Below the pieces are notes generated by a model, which saw nothing but the letters and a program-made list of their open reading frames with translations, was not told where the DNA came from and made no database searches. A stretch of 64,000 nt of DNA from Hygrophila difformis (lineage: Eukaryota; Streptophyta; Magnoliopsida; Lamiales; Acanthaceae), in the NCBI GenBank assembly GCA_030278955.1, contig JAOANR010000002.1, positions 7,243,982-7,307,981 on the forward strand, written 5' to 3'. Positions 1 to 11,099 of this stretch are shown here, one piece after another (position 1 is the stretch's first letter; the number at the start of each line of letters is the position of its first letter). The translations under genes were made by a program, and so were the position numbers.

Positions 1-88
1 GAACAATCAGAAAAATCCCCAATTAATCCAGCCTCTTTGCACCAAATATGAAAGGAATGAAACGAGCAAATAAGGAATATGGCCTCAC

Positions 89-600
89 CTAGAATGCGGA
101 TGATAGCAAAAAAGGAAACAAAATGCACCAAATCCCCAACCCTAGAGTGGCAGTGGCGACGGACGGGAGCACCGTAGCGGCAGGCTGGCGGGAAACCGGG
201 GAGGCGGACGCAAGACAGAGATGGCTTCGGAGCTGGAGAATGCGCTGAGGCGGTGGATCTATAGGAAGACAGCAGGAGAGCAGGCTAGCATAGGGAGAGC
301 AGTCATGGCAGCAAGCGGGAGAGAGAGACAACAAAGAGGCGGGCAGGGACCGAAGAGAGCGCCAGGTCGGCGGCGGTGCTCAGGGCGGACCAGAGGACGG
401 CGGCGCGAATGGTGGTGGTGCGTGCGAGGCAAGCGAGAGAGATGAAGGGAGAAAGTCGGATGTGAGAGCAATGGATCGAGAAGGCAAGATTTGAGAACAA
501 TGGCTGGAGAAAGACGAGGTATTAAGAAAAGATTTGATCGAAGGGTCACAATTCCAATTGAATTCAGGATCAAACGGCCAATAATTGAATTCACCTTGGG
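89..600 (-). other. GC-rich segment, possible 5' exon of a gene leaving to the left
   Basis: Bases 120-450 are far richer in G and C than the AT-rich DNA around them. On the minus strand a TATA-like TATATAAG lies near 622-629, and the segment ends in a good splice donor (CTAG|GTGAGG) near base 89. A leader exon of a gene continuing left of the window is therefore possible. The plus strand is also open, from an ATG at 221 for 74 codons rich in Arg and Gly. I recognise neither product. The opposite reading, a plus-strand short gene, cannot be excluded. Confidence 0.25.
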
Positions 601-683
601 CAATTTATTTCCCTACCGTTCTTATATAATAGAAGATATACTGATGTCGTCCGCCTTTGTTTTCAAAGGGATTTTTCCGGGAA

Positions 684-850
684 TGAGGACTTAGCCCAAG
701 TGGTTAAATCCCTTGACCTCCAACGGAAGGTTGGAGGTTCGATTCCCCACCGGCCCCATATCCCTCCCTTTTATTCCACTTTGCAATTTGTATGGCATGA
801 ACTCCCACCACCCTTTCCAGGCCTTCAATGGCTCCTCAAAAAAAAGAATT
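684..850 (+). mobile_element. tRNA-derived SINE, copy 1
   Basis: An RNA polymerase III A box (TAGCCCAAGTGG, 692-703) is followed about 30 bases later by a B box (GGTTCGATTCC, 736-746), in a tRNA-like head that ends in a CCCCACCGG stretch. A body follows that shares several blocks with the copy at 9038-9200 (gggctc/gaactc, cacccttt) and ends near an A-rich run at 838-847. Two copies with the same head and body argue for a SINE rather than a tRNA gene. The acceptor stem does not close properly. Confidence 0.6.
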
Positions 851-974
851 TTTCTTCAAGAGCCTAGTTTTAATTTTTCTTTTAATCAAATGGATTTTTT
901 AATCTTTTTAATGCTGAAGTAACTTTCCAGATATAAATACGTTTATGAGGTAATAATAAAACCTTTCAAAAATA

Positions 975-1225
975 CTCCATTTGTCCCAATAAAGATATCT
1001 TATTTGACTCGATCCAATATACATATTCAGCTGTTAATATCTCATAATATATACAAATAAGAAATTGTGCAGAATATATATTTTAAAACTATAAGTTTAT
1101 AAAAATCTAATAATATAGAATTGACTATTTATTTCAAATATATACTTGTAATAAAATTGTGCCAAAGTTAAACAATGAACAGTATTAAAAAATCATACAT
1201 GACAACTATAATGGGACAGAGGGAG
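975..1225. mobile_element. Stowaway-like MITE 1
   Basis: This 251-bp element starts CTCCATTTGTCCC and ends GGGACAGAGGGAG, which are imperfect inverted repeats of each other. It is flanked by TA on both sides (973-974 and 1226-1227). It has no coding capacity. Internal blocks (ttaatatctca, ttataaaaat, ttgactat) resemble those of the element at 8678-8937, so both probably belong to one family. CTCCCTCCGTCCC-type ends with a TA target are typical of Stowaway elements moved by Tc1/mariner transposases. Confidence 0.75.
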
Positions 1226-1686
1226 TAGTTTTTTGTACTCACAAGTCACAATATTTATATCCGAGACGTTTTTAAATGGCCAGAGCATCTAATTTCTCAA
1301 GTTAATGTCAAATTTTTTAAGAGGCATGAGATTAATTGTCAAATTAATACAAATTGAGATGAGTTTGATTTGATGACCAAAAATGGGTACCTGCCTTGCA
1401 ATTAAGTTTCTGTCCAGAATAGAGTATTTCTGGAAATACAAAAATGCTACAAACCTCTTCGTAATATGTTGTTCATAATTTTGGATTGATTTGTTAATAT
1501 TTTTGTTAGCATGCATTAATGGAAAGTAAATCTATGAGGGGATTATTTACATGCAACCTTAAATTGTGGAATGCTAGCACAATGGGATGGGGTTTTGTAT
1601 TCAACCGATTAAGGATAGCACATAAACAAAAATTAGTTTAGAAATTGCTGCAAAAAGAAACACCAATGCGAAAAAATGACTTACTT

Positions 1687-1905
1687 CATAGGTGATAACT
1701 TAATAACATGTGCTACCTAATACACATTATTATGCTGAAGAAAGGTTGAGTATGTGCTACCTAATGCATAGGTAGTAATTTAATAATATGTGCACCGTAA
1801 TACATATTAATATGCTGAAGAAAGAATGAGTATATGCTACCCAATTCATAGGTACTAACTTAATAACATATGATATCTAATACACATTAATATGCTGAAT
1901 GTAGT
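1687..1905 (+). repeat. About three tandem copies of an 80-bp unit
   Basis: The phrase cataggt..taacttaataacat recurs at 1687, 1767 and 1847, so the period is 80 bp. Each copy also contains 'tacacattaatatgctgaa' or a close variant. The copies have diverged and the third is partial. No coding function is apparent. Confidence 0.75.
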
Positions 1906-2101
1906 TTGATAATATGATATATGAAAGTATATCTTACTTCCCAGTATATGATCTTGGGTTGGATATGATTCTCAAAAAGTAAAAGAAAAGTTAATCTTTT
2001 AATATAACCAAACATATTCTATAACGTGGTTTCCAAACAACCAAAATCATTATCATATATAAAATTGCATGTGCATAAAATCTAAATCCCCATTATTATT
2101 A

Positions 2102-2134
2102 TTTTTTGGAAAGCATAAATTATGGAATTTGACA
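2102..2134 (+). repeat. 33-bp inverted partner of the LINE 5' end
   Basis: These 33 bases, including an ATGGAATTTGACA core, are the reverse complement of 8489-8521, where the same ATG opens the LINE ORF1 remnant on the minus strand. The copy lies outside the LINE, beyond its poly(A) end. Confidence 0.8.
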
Positions 2135-2476
2135 GGGTCAATTACCCATTAACTACTTAAATCACTCACAATATAAAAGGAATAAAATCAATAAATACAA
2201 CCACACAGCTTAGCAGTTAAATACCCAGCACTTGGACTCTAAAAAAATAACATTTCTGGATATCAATAATCAGGACACAAACTATCTCGCCTGCCTTGGT
2301 CAGTTGTCGGATAATTGAGAAAATGTACCGAGTCAACTCTGATTGACTCTTGGATAACCTATTTGTAACCGGTTTTTTTTTTTTTTTTGAAAAGTCGAGG
2401 CCAGAGGAAAAATTACAAAGAGGGAACAAAAAGCTATCAAAGTAGGAAATAAAATTGGAGGGCCCTAAAGCGCCTG

Positions 2477-4189
2477 TCAACAGAAAGCCTGATCCCCAGA
2501 GGATCCAGCTAGCAGGTTGTGTTTCCTGAGATGATCTTTGGCAAAGTCCGGAGAAAATGCCCATGTGGTGTAGAAGATCTCCAAAGTAGTCCCATGTTTG
2601 GCCAAGCAGTCGGCCACTTTGTTGCCTTCTCTCCACATGGGCGTAATGATGCACTCTTCAAAACGATATATCGCGTCACTGATCCTTTCCAAAATAGGCG
2701 CCATAGGGTGGTGCATATCTCTGTTCCTCAACAGATCAATGGCCATGGAAGAGTCTGTGTAGCAACTTATTCTGCGAATTCCCTTCTTTAAAAGATACTC
2801 CAAGCCCTGAGCAAGAGAAGTTAATTCCGCAAATAGACTGGTTTGGCCACCAATGTACCCGCATCCACCTCCTCTCCAATCTTCGTTGTCATTCCTTAAG
2901 ACGAAGCCGAAACCCGCCTTCCCTGAGTAACTATCCGCACTCCTGTCCACATTGAGGATGAGCCCTTTGAAATTAAGGTGGTTCCAACTGGGCAGACTTC
3001 TGGCCGACCGAAGAGCAGCTTGCTTAATTTGGGCTCTATCCATGTCTTCTATAGAGTTCAAGATTTCCCTCTTGAGGATCCATGTCGACTTAGACTTCCC
3101 CTTGAACACCCTTGAGTTCCTTTCAAGCCAGATACTCCATATGGCAGCCGGCACCAAATTACCATATGCATAAGTGAGCCCCTGAAGGAAGTTGCCAATA
3201 TCGTGCCTCGGTATCAAATTACAGTCGCTAGGAATAGGAATCCTCAATATCTTCCAAAGCTGTCTGGCCCAATCACACAGAAACAGGCAGTGACTCCAGT
3301 TCTCAACTTCCACACCACAAATGATACATAAAGGAGAATTGGCTAGTTTCCTAGTAAAACGCAACCAGTTAACTGGTAGGCCTTCATGACTAGTTAACCA
3401 TAAAAGGAACCCAATTTTCTCTGGGATATGAGCCTTCCACATCCATCTCCAATTCTGATCATTGGATTCCTCCCTGCTCAGATATTTATAGGCGGACTTG
3501 ACTGAGTATTTCCCATCCGGGGAGAATTTCCAAATCCATAATTCAGGGCATCTGGAGTGAAGAGCAATGGATGGGGATGATAGGATGCCCTAATGGATAT
3601 CCTCAAGAATAGGCGTGTAGAGCTTAGACAAATCCCAACAGCCGCTTGTAACAATATCGCACACGCGGAGTTGGATGTCCTGAATGGCCAAATACGGAAT
3701 AGCAGCTTCCAGGTGTAAGCCCCGCCACCAGGGAGTGTACCACAAGGATGATTTCCCATCCCCCAAACGAGGAGAAAATTTGTTAAACAACTCATGGAGA
3801 ATTATGTGTACGACCTTGAGTATATGAGAGTTCCTTCTCCAGTTATTCTTCATGGATAAGCTATCTGGATCGAAACCTCCTTTAACCATTCTAACCCAAA
3901 GTTTAGCAGGCGAATGCAGGATTCCCCACACCAGCTTGCCTAATAGGGCGATATTCATTTGTGGAGCTCGCTTCAACCCCAATCCTCCAAATCCCTTATC
4001 TGTGGCAGCGGTGTCCCATTTAATAAGATGAAGCCCCTTACCTTTGTTGTCCTTCCAAATACATCGGCTGACTTTCCTATCAATAAGATTGCAAATCCCC
4101 TCCGGAAGCCAGTGTAATTGCATTACATAGGATGGTATTGCGGTCAAAACTGCCCGCAAAAGAGTGAGTCGACCCGCCTTGTTAAGCAT
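2477..4189 (-). pseudogene. LINE ORF2, C-terminal part with RNase H
   Basis: This is the last part of the LINE polyprotein, split by frame changes near 3450-3590. Residues encoded about 4189-3590 continue the RT thumb region (LNKAGRLTLLRAVLTAIPSY). The zf-RVT-like stretch lies about 3442-3250 and contains paired Cys residues (CIICG, then a Cys/His-rich WSHCLFLC). An RNase H domain follows at about 2980-2560. It has a first acidic residue in LNVDRS, an Ala-Glu-rich helix (FAELTSLAQGLEYLL) with the catalytic Glu, and a later Asp in CYTDSS. The family degrades RNA in RNA-DNA hybrids during target-primed reverse transcription. The reading frame ends at 2477 just before the poly(A). Confidence 0.85.
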
Positions 4190-4198
4190 TTTGCACGC

Positions 4199-5293
4199 CT
4201 ATCCCTCCATCCTGGCGTCCATTTTATTGAGAATGAAGAAGAAATCCCTTATCCTCTTTCTGCCAGTACGTAGGGGGAAGCCCAAATATGAATCAAAATT
4301 GTCGGTTTCCTGAATTTGGAGGACCTCTTTAATCCAGGTTTCGTTCCCCTGACAGATGTACCGAGGAATGAACATAGACGATTTGGAATGATTAAGCTTG
4401 AGGCCAGATACTTTAGAAAAGGACTGAAGAGTGTCAGCCACACATCTAATACTCCCTCTATCCACCAAAGAACAAAGGATTAAATCATCCGCAAAGATAA
4501 GATGGGAGATGCTTGAATCCTGATTAATGGAGATAGGCTTCCAGAACCTCCCAGTGATCTGTTGGTGTATCATAATAGAAAGTTTTTCCATTACAATCAG
4601 AAACAGGAATGGGGATAGGGGATCCCCTTATCGAAGGCCTTTACCTGGCCTGAATTCATCAAGCAGCTGACCATTCCATATTAATGTGTACGCCGGAGAC
4701 TGGACACAAAATAATATGATGCGGATGATAGCCTCTGGCAATTCCAATTCCTACAGGCAAACCTGTAGGAAGTCCCAACGAACATTATCGTATGCTTTTT
4801 CGATGTCAATTTTTAAGAGGATTCCCTTAGGGCCCGATCTGCGGCCAGAGATGGCATCCAAAAGTTCTTAAAGAGTAGCCGCGTTGTCGATGGTTCCCCT
4901 CCCCAGAAGGAACGCAGATTGGTGATTGGAAATGAGGGACATCAGGGAAGGCTTAATCCTGTTAAACAAGACCTTTGTAAGAATTTTGTAGATAATGTTA
5001 CAAAGCGAGATAGGCCTGAAATGCTTGAATTCTAAGGGATCCGGAACCTTAGGAATGAGGCAAATGAGAGCTTTAGCAATCTGGGATGGGAAAACACCAC
5101 TGGAAATGGCTTGTCGAACAAACTCATGTATAGAGGGACCCGTAGTGTTCCAGCATGTTTTGTAGAAACCACCAGGAAAACCATCAGGCCCTGTGGAAGA
5201 GAAGGAATTAAGGCTGACTACAACGTCCTTGACTTCCGAGATGGAAATGTCCTCACTGAGCCTCTCCTTCTCCGTGTTGGGAATGCTATCCAA
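4199..5293 (-). pseudogene. LINE ORF2, reverse transcriptase domain
   Basis: Two overlapping open frames cover the RT palm and fingers. Minus-strand 5293-4868 encodes GPDGFPGGFYKTCW, then LIPKV..FRPISLCNIIYKI and HQSAFLLGRG, the conserved blocks of plant L1 reverse transcriptases. The frame at 4591-4199 carries the catalytic FADDLILC motif with both Asp residues intact. Between them (about 4868-4592) the frame is broken, so no functional enzyme can be made. In the family this domain primes cDNA synthesis at nicked chromosomal DNA. Confidence 0.88.
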
Positions 5294-6426
5294 TTTGGGA
5301 ATATGGGGGGGTCTTCGTCATCCTGTCCTTCCATTCGATCCTGATTAGAAGGTGCCTCATAGAGATTCATAAAGAAATCTCTAGCGGCCTGTTTCATCAC
5401 ATTATCGTCCTCTGTCCATGCTCCTGAAGGTAACTGAATCCCATGGATCCTCCCCCTGTGCCTGTTAAATTTGGCTTTAGCATGGAAGTATGATGTGTTA
5501 CGGTCTCCGAACTTCACCCATTTATCTCTCGCCCTTTGGTACCATTTGATCTCCTCCAGTTGGAGTAGAAGATTATATTCTCTATAAAGCTCCTGTTCCA
5601 ACATCATCAGCCTAACTGAATCGACTTTCTCCATTGTGTGCGAGATGCCATTTAGCCTTTTCCTCAGCTTGATTTTCCTCCAGTGAATATTTCCCATAAA
5701 GGATTTATGAAATTCCATGGAGGAATGTTGCACTTTATCAAGATTACTCCACAGATTCCCTTCCGTCCACCCATTGTCAATGAGATCACTTTATCTGTCA
5801 TCCGTAGCCCAAGCCTCCCACCGGAACGGGCTGTTATGGTGTTGCAAATGTCCCCCACAGTGGAGTATTAATGGGGCATGGTGGGAGCCAACCCTTGGAA
5901 ACACCTGAATATGGCCCAAGGGAAAGAGAGACACCCAGTCTACGTTCATCATTCCTCTATCTAACCTCTTGAATATCCGGTGACCCTCACCCAACGGGCG
6001 AGACCAAGTGAAAGCGCTCCCCGAGGTGTTGATGTTAGAGAGTCCATAGTCATGAAATAAGCAGTTCAGTTCATCGGCCCTCTGCATATTGAATATGCCG
6101 CCCTTAACTTCATTAGAAGAGGAAATTTGATTCCAATCTCCTACAATAGCCCAAGCTCCATTCATAGTATCACTCAGCTGTCTAATTTTATCCCAATTAG
6201 CTCTCCTATCCTCATACCTCGGCGAAGCATACAGCACTGAGAGAAACCAAACCGCCGCCCCCTGAGCGATCCTCAAGGTAATACATCTCTCTTGAACATC
6301 TAAAACCTGAACATCCATCCTGACCAATTCTATGAAGAATCCAAATTCCCTCTGCTTTCCCAACCGTCTCTTGGATAGACACAGGGACGAACCTATCTTT
6401 ACAAAAGAAATTAGTATTAGGATCAA
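5218..6426 (-). pseudogene. LINE ORF2, endonuclease C-terminal half and linker
   Basis: Minus-strand 6426-5791 encodes the second half of an apurinic-endonuclease-like domain. A VGDWNQI block carries the Asp-x-Asn pair, and FTWS and RLDRGM are the plant L1 blocks before the final catalytic SDHAPL box. Here that box reads SHHAPL, so its Asp is replaced by His. A linker frame (5733-5218) joins it to the RT. The first part of the endonuclease lies about 1.1 kb away at 7523-7735 on the other side of an inserted element. Confidence 0.82.
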
Positions 6427-6495
6427 ACTTGATCTAAGGTTCCAGAATGGAGTCTGTTAGGGTGCGATTGACAATTCTCTCTTGATGTGCTGCGG

Positions 6496-6542
6496 TTAAT
6501 CTCAGCCATTGATTTAATTTGTAAATTAATGGTTGAGATTAA
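6496..6542. repeat. 15-bp inverted repeat (hairpin)
   Basis: TTAATCTCAGCCATT pairs with AATGGTTGAGATTAA with one mismatch. The short AT-rich spacer between them can extend the stem. It lies just inside the left end of the inserted element. Confidence 0.75.
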
Positions 6543-6724
6543 CTTGAAGGTTAAAATAGTAATTTTGCTATATTTAGCTTTGTTAACAAACAACTGACCG
6601 TCTCTTAAACTCCAATTTTCCTTTAGCATTTTAATATGATCAGTTGATCTTACATTACCCACCAATATACTTAATTTATATATATATTGTTGAACTATTA
6701 ATGAAAACGTACATAAAATGTTCC

Positions 6725-7385
6725 TAGTTGAGTCGTTGAATTGTTGATGAAGACGTCGCTGAATTGTTCTTGATTGTTGATGAAGATGTCGCTGAATTGT
6801 TCATGAAAAACGTCGCCAAATTGTTTTTGTGGCATCGCTGAATTGTATATGGTAGCATCGCTGAATTCTTCTTTGTAGAGTCGTTGAATTCTTCTTATGT
6901 AGCCGCTGAATTGTTCTTGATTGTTGATGAAAACATCACCAAATTGTTTTTGTGACGTCGCTGAATTATATATGGCAGCATCGCTGAATTCTTCTTTGTA
7001 GAGTCGCTGAATTCTTCTTTTACGTAGTCACTGGAATATTTTTGGTAGCATCATTGAATTGTTTTTGGTAACATCGCAGAAATTTTATTTGATAGATTGT
7101 TGAATTCTTCTAGGAGTTTCGCTGAATTCTTCTCTAAAGTGTCGCTGAATTATTCTCTATGGGGTCGCTGAAATAATTTTGATAGCATCACTGAATTATT
7201 TTTGGTAACATTGTAAAATTGTATTTGGTAACTTCGTTGAATTCTTCTACTCAGTGTCGCTGAATTCTTCTACACAGTGTCGCTAAATTCTTATATGTGG
7301 AGTCGCTGAATTCTTCTACGTTGGATCGCTGAAACATTTTTGTTAGCATCACTGAATTATTTTTGGTAGCATCGTTGAATGCTAT
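6725..7385 (+). repeat. Degenerate GTCGCTGAATT minisatellite
   Basis: The core GTCGCTGAATT (variants GCATCGCTGAATT, GTCGTTGAATT) recurs roughly every 25-40 bases. It is usually followed by CTTCT or GTT and an AT-rich tail. Spacing and sequence vary, so this is an old interspersed-tandem array. All copies face the same way. Confidence 0.8.
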
Positions 7386-7522
7386 ATAAATTTGTTACCA
7401 ACAATATTTGAAAATTTGATATGATTACCAAATATTTGATACGGTTGACCAAATATATTATATATGATAACATACTAAATATAGGGTTATATCTTCATTA
7501 TGACAATTATATCCTTTTTCAT

Positions 7523-7735
7523 TTACAACCCTTGGATTTTAAATACACGGTGCAGATTGCAGCCTTGATGTACTGCAGATTTCTTGATCGCACCACAACC
7601 GAGCCCTTCCAGAATACCCAGCAAATCAGGCTTAGAATTCCTAATAATGTCCTGAAGACATCTTTTAGTAGAATTATTCCTTATCCCCCCAACATTCCAC
7701 GCCAAAGTTTTTAAATTTTTCCAATCCATAAACAA
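7523..7735 (-). pseudogene. LINE ORF2, endonuclease N-terminus
   Basis: The minus strand encodes LAWNVGGIRNNSTKR followed by SKPDLLGILE. This is the standard opening of plant L1 endonucleases: the Asn-containing WN.RG block, then the KPD..xLxE block with the metal-binding Glu. The frame breaks off after about 70 codons, where the inserted element begins. Confidence 0.8.
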
Positions 7736-7788
7736 ATATTTTGGAAATTATTGTTGAATCTCTATTGAGAGATAGACCCATACCTTCC

Positions 7789-8501
7789 TTAGGATTGCAC
7801 TGCTGAGGGGCCAACCTCATCCTCGCCATTCCTCGGATCTCCCCTTTTCCCTTGTCCCGAAGGAGCTGAAGTTTCCGGAGACCGATCTATCAATTGCTCC
7901 TCTGCCGAAGTGGAGACACGGGCTCTCTTCTGTAATAATGGTCTAATTTGTTTAGCCTTAATGGTTTCCTCTTGGGCTTTGGCCCGAATAATTTTCATTT
8001 TGGTCCACAACAACTCTTTATTATTCTTGTGCTCCAATTTAGTGCGGCCCATTCCTTTCTTGCCAATGGGAAGCACATTCTCCTTTCCTTCATTCTTTTT
8101 TGGCCCAAGCTTAACTTTATCCGGCCCAGCCATCTTCATCGGCCCTTTAGGTCTCCTCTTAACCACCTGTATCCACTCATCCCCACTCGGTTGTTGGGGG
8201 TTCGCATGAGTAGCGCCGTGCTCATCCCTTTTAGCCTCGTGACTTTCCTTGTTAGTGCTATCTTCCAGAGTCAAATCCTTGCCCTCAGTATCAGCCTCCT
8301 CACTTTCCATATTAGTGATTCCCCCTGCTTTGTTTCAATATCCTCTTCCTCGGTTGTGTCAGTTTTGTCTTGTTTGTCTGTCAATCCGTCAGGAAGGTCA
8401 AACCCTCCCTTAGCAGACACCTTTCTGCCCTGGGTACTTCCTCCAGATGTTTTGTCTTTACCTATTATTGCCTTCGCCGGAGTTGTTTTGTCAAATTCCA
8501 T
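7789..8501 (-). pseudogene. LINE ORF1 remnant
   Basis: Two overlapping minus-strand frames (8501-8271 and 8310-7789) make a hydrophilic, Lys/Glu-rich protein, with one frame change in their overlap. The second frame contains DEWIQVVKRRPKG, a block often seen near the C-terminus of plant LINE ORF1 proteins. The N-terminal DUF4283-like domain and CCHC zinc knuckle of intact ORF1 are absent, which fits a 5'-truncated element. ORF1 proteins of this family bind the element's RNA. Confidence 0.6.
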
Positions 8502-8677
8502 AATTTATGCTTTCCAAAAAAAAAATATTTTGTCAATTAAATTATGTATTATTTCTATCCCAATTAATTGGATGTAGTATTTCTATCCTAATTAACCCGT
8601 TAATAACTTTTTATTTTAACTTTTACATTATTTATAATGCAGGCATGTTTGACCCAAAATTCTGTTGCAAGTATATA

Positions 8678-8937
8678 CTCCCTCCGTTTTTTAAATATTG
8701 TAACATTCCTGCATCTCACGTTATCCAATGCACATTTTTAACGCTTAATATCTCAAATTATGTAAAAGTAAAAATTATAAAAATTTGATATTCTAGAACT
8801 ACGGAATTAGACGAATCTAACAAGATTCCACTTGACTATATTTTATCTTGTATAACTGTGTTAAAAATTTGAATCCAAGTTACTCAGTGAATAGCAACAA
8901 CTATGCAAATGTTAAAACTATTTCCAAACGGAGGGAG
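8678..8937. mobile_element. Stowaway-like MITE 2
   Basis: This 260-bp element has inverted ends CTCCCTCCGTTT and AAACGGAGGGAG (12 bp perfect) and TA on both sides. It has no ORF. It is the best preserved of the four Stowaway-like copies in the window. Confidence 0.88.
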
Positions 8938-9037
8938 TATATAATAAAGCGAGATCTTATTGGATTCGTTTTTCTACATATTTTTATAATATATATTTAA
9001 ATATAATCTTATATATTTTAAAATATTATCGTTAAGG

Positions 9038-9200
9038 GGATGGGGACTTGCCCAAGTGGCCAAGTCCATGTCTTCCAACCTTTGGGTTGGGGGTTTAATT
9101 CCCCACTCGACACCCCATCTCTCCCATTTATCCATTTGTAATATATGTAGTATGGGCTCCTAACACCCTTCTCTGACTTCGGCTACTCCAAAAGAAAATA
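9038..9200 (+). mobile_element. tRNA-derived SINE, copy 2
   Basis: An A-box-like GACTTGCCCAAGTGG at 9045-9059 and a decayed B box (GGGTTTAATTCCC, 9091-9103) have the same spacing as in copy 1. The same downstream blocks follow (ccatttgtaat, tatgggctcctaacaccctt). The B box differs at the invariant TTC, so Pol III activity is doubtful. Confidence 0.6.
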
Positions 9201-10030
9201 TTACTGTTAAATAAAACACATTAAATTGTGTGTCCAATATTTGGGACATAATTAGTGGGACATATAGTATTTATTAATTATATGCATTTTCTCCTATTTC
9301 AAGACTTTCTAACCTTGACTTTAAACGAAATACTAATATTTAACTATCCTTTATGCATAATGGTTAGTATACGTCACATCCAATATACTTCATACTATAT
9401 CTTGTTAAGGGTATTTCTTCATTAAATAAAATAAAGTATATTTTTAATTTAGAGAAATACATGCTGTTTAACTTGTAGGATTAGTATTAATTGCAGGTTT
9501 CCATTAATACCACTATTTTAAATGCTAGAATTATTCATTGTATTAGAAATAATATTCCACTAATTTTGGAGTCTTGCACTATTTTGTAATGGGCTTAATT
9601 CAATGGAATGTTTTTAAACAAATGGGTTATACCATAATATGCATGTCAAATGCAATTTTTTCCATTGTGTCAAATGGGAACTTCCTTTTTGACCCAAATA
9701 AGAAAAATCTCACATTTCTTTTTTCGAATATGAATTAATTAACACAATATATGCTAAATTGGATTCATTTTATGCTATATATTTTATCCCAACCATGCTG
9801 GATGAATGTATTGAATAAACCGAATAAAATTTGGTACATTTTCTCAGCATTCCTCATTGGGAACATTATGATCTATATATTATCCTTTCTAGAATATGAA
9901 TTAACTAACACAATATATGCTAAAGTAGATTCATTTAGTGCTATATATCCCAACTATCGATGAATGTATTGAACAAACCAAATAAACTTAGATGCATTTT
10001 TTCATCATTCCTCATTGGAAACATTTTGTA
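9201..10030. other. AT-rich intergenic DNA with 166-bp direct repeat
   Basis: No gene is seen. Two diverged direct copies start at 9726 and 9892 (gaatatgaattaa.taacacaatatatgctaaa..gattcattt). A third partial copy reappears at 18741 on the far side of the Ty1/copia element, so that element inserted into or next to this repeat. Confidence 0.65.
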
Positions 10031-10035
10031 TATAT

Positions 10036-10691
10036 AACGAGTAGGGTGTTAATATGTAGTTCTGATCACACACACACGATTGGAGTAATGTAAAGAGACA
10101 ATCGTTTGTTGACCCGGTTCGGACCTCCTGTCCTACATCCGGGGGATTCCAATCCAGGCGAAATACTCAACAAAGATCAAGAACAACTACAAGTCTCGAA
10201 ACAAATTCTACCAACTCGATCTAGAAGCTGATGACTCCCCCTCAACCTCTAATCTCCCTGATCAGAATTTCAGTAACAATCTTGTTGTTCCTACCACTAG
10301 TTGACAGCCCTGAACTAAAATCCTAAACTATTCCAAGAAGTATTCCCATCTTGGATTACAACTCGATCTAAATGATATACAAAATGAATCACAACCTAAT
10401 TCACTCAAGATCAAAACCCTCAATCATCTAACATGAAGAACACGATCTTGACTTGACAATATCTTCTAATCGAATCTAAGAAGCTCTTAATAAAGTGTAT
10501 AGAAGAATGAAAAGTAAGTACAAAATCTGACTCAAAGACACAAGTATAAGAAGTATATATAAACTGAAATCCGCCTTGGTCTTTAAGTCCATGGTGCTGG
10601 TGTGACTTGATCATCAAAGACATAACTGCATTGTTGTTAGTGAGTTGCAATGACACCTATATAATCCTGCATGAAATATTTAGTGCCAACA
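10036..10691 (-). repeat. Copia 3' LTR
   Basis: This direct repeat of 18068-18723 has about 14 single-base differences seen by eye. On the minus strand it begins TGTTGGCAC. The similarity runs past the 'ACACCCTA' block to TCGTT, so the shared end is not the usual CA. Confidence 0.9.
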
Positions 10692-10704
10692 ATCTCCCCC
10701 TCAT
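10692..10704 (-). other. Copia polypurine tract
   Basis: The minus strand reads ATGAGGGGGAGAT directly before the 3' LTR. This is the expected primer for plus-strand DNA synthesis. Confidence 0.85.
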
Positions 10705-11099
10705 TTCATGAAGAGGTTGATTCATCACATAAAGTCTCAAACCAATATGATGAATATCTATTCAGAATTTCAAACTAACAACAGAGGATAATAGATCAAG
10801 TCCAAATAAAAGTAGTTAACAAGTAAGAGTAACACCAGCAAGAAAAATAACCAAAACAGCTAGCTAAAAAAAAATTCAGACATATAAATCCAAGCATATA
10901 ATGTCTAACCACAAAACAAGCTAAACATTAGTAAGCATCATCAAGCAACAGCAAACAAGAGTATCCAAAAGTATCCAGCAGTAAAATACGATTAGTTACA
11001 GACCCAATTTCCAAAAGATTTAAGTTCAGAATGTACCCCCTCAAAACGTTGTCAACATTACCCATTAACATCAGTTTGAGACATCTTCCCCTTGATGAG

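Larger units (their letters stand above)
1226..2372. other. AT-rich intergenic DNA
   Basis: No convincing gene is present on either strand. The stretch holds the 80-bp repeat at 1687-1905 and a 33-bp block at 2102-2134 that matches the far end of the neighbouring LINE in inverted orientation. Otherwise I see only AT-rich sequence. Confidence 0.6.
6455..7535. mobile_element. AT-rich element inserted inside the LINE endonuclease
   Basis: This segment separates the two halves of the LINE endonuclease and has no LINE-like coding sequence. The ends look like imperfect inverted repeats. Near 6550-6578 'aaggttaaaatagtaa..gctatatttag' faces 'ctaaatatagggttatat..ccctt' near 7474-7532. Between them lies a degenerate repeat array (6725-7385). 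It is probably a non-autonomous DNA transposon that landed in the LINE, but the exact ends and the target duplication are unclear. Confidence 0.5.
2373..8512 (-). mobile_element. L1-type LINE (non-LTR retrotransposon), decayed
   Basis: Read on the minus strand, the order is an ORF1 remnant, the start of an AP-endonuclease, a large insertion, the rest of the endonuclease, reverse transcriptase, a zf-RVT-like region and a plant-type RNase H. It ends in a 16-base poly(A), seen as T at 2373-2388. This order is that of plant L1 elements carrying RNase H. Several frame changes and the 1-kb insertion inside the endonuclease show that it is dead. ORF1 lacks its expected N-terminal part, which suggests 5' truncation. 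I found no convincing target-site duplication. Confidence 0.9.

Noticed and set aside
684..760. A tRNA gene.
   Set aside because: The A and B boxes are present, but the cloverleaf does not close and the same head with the same non-tRNA body occurs at 9038, so a SINE is the better reading.
7948..8577. 209-codon plus-strand ORF over the LINE ORF1 remnant.
   Set aside because: It is the shadow of ORF1. It is rich in Phe, Leu and Ser, as expected from the reverse of Lys/Glu codons.
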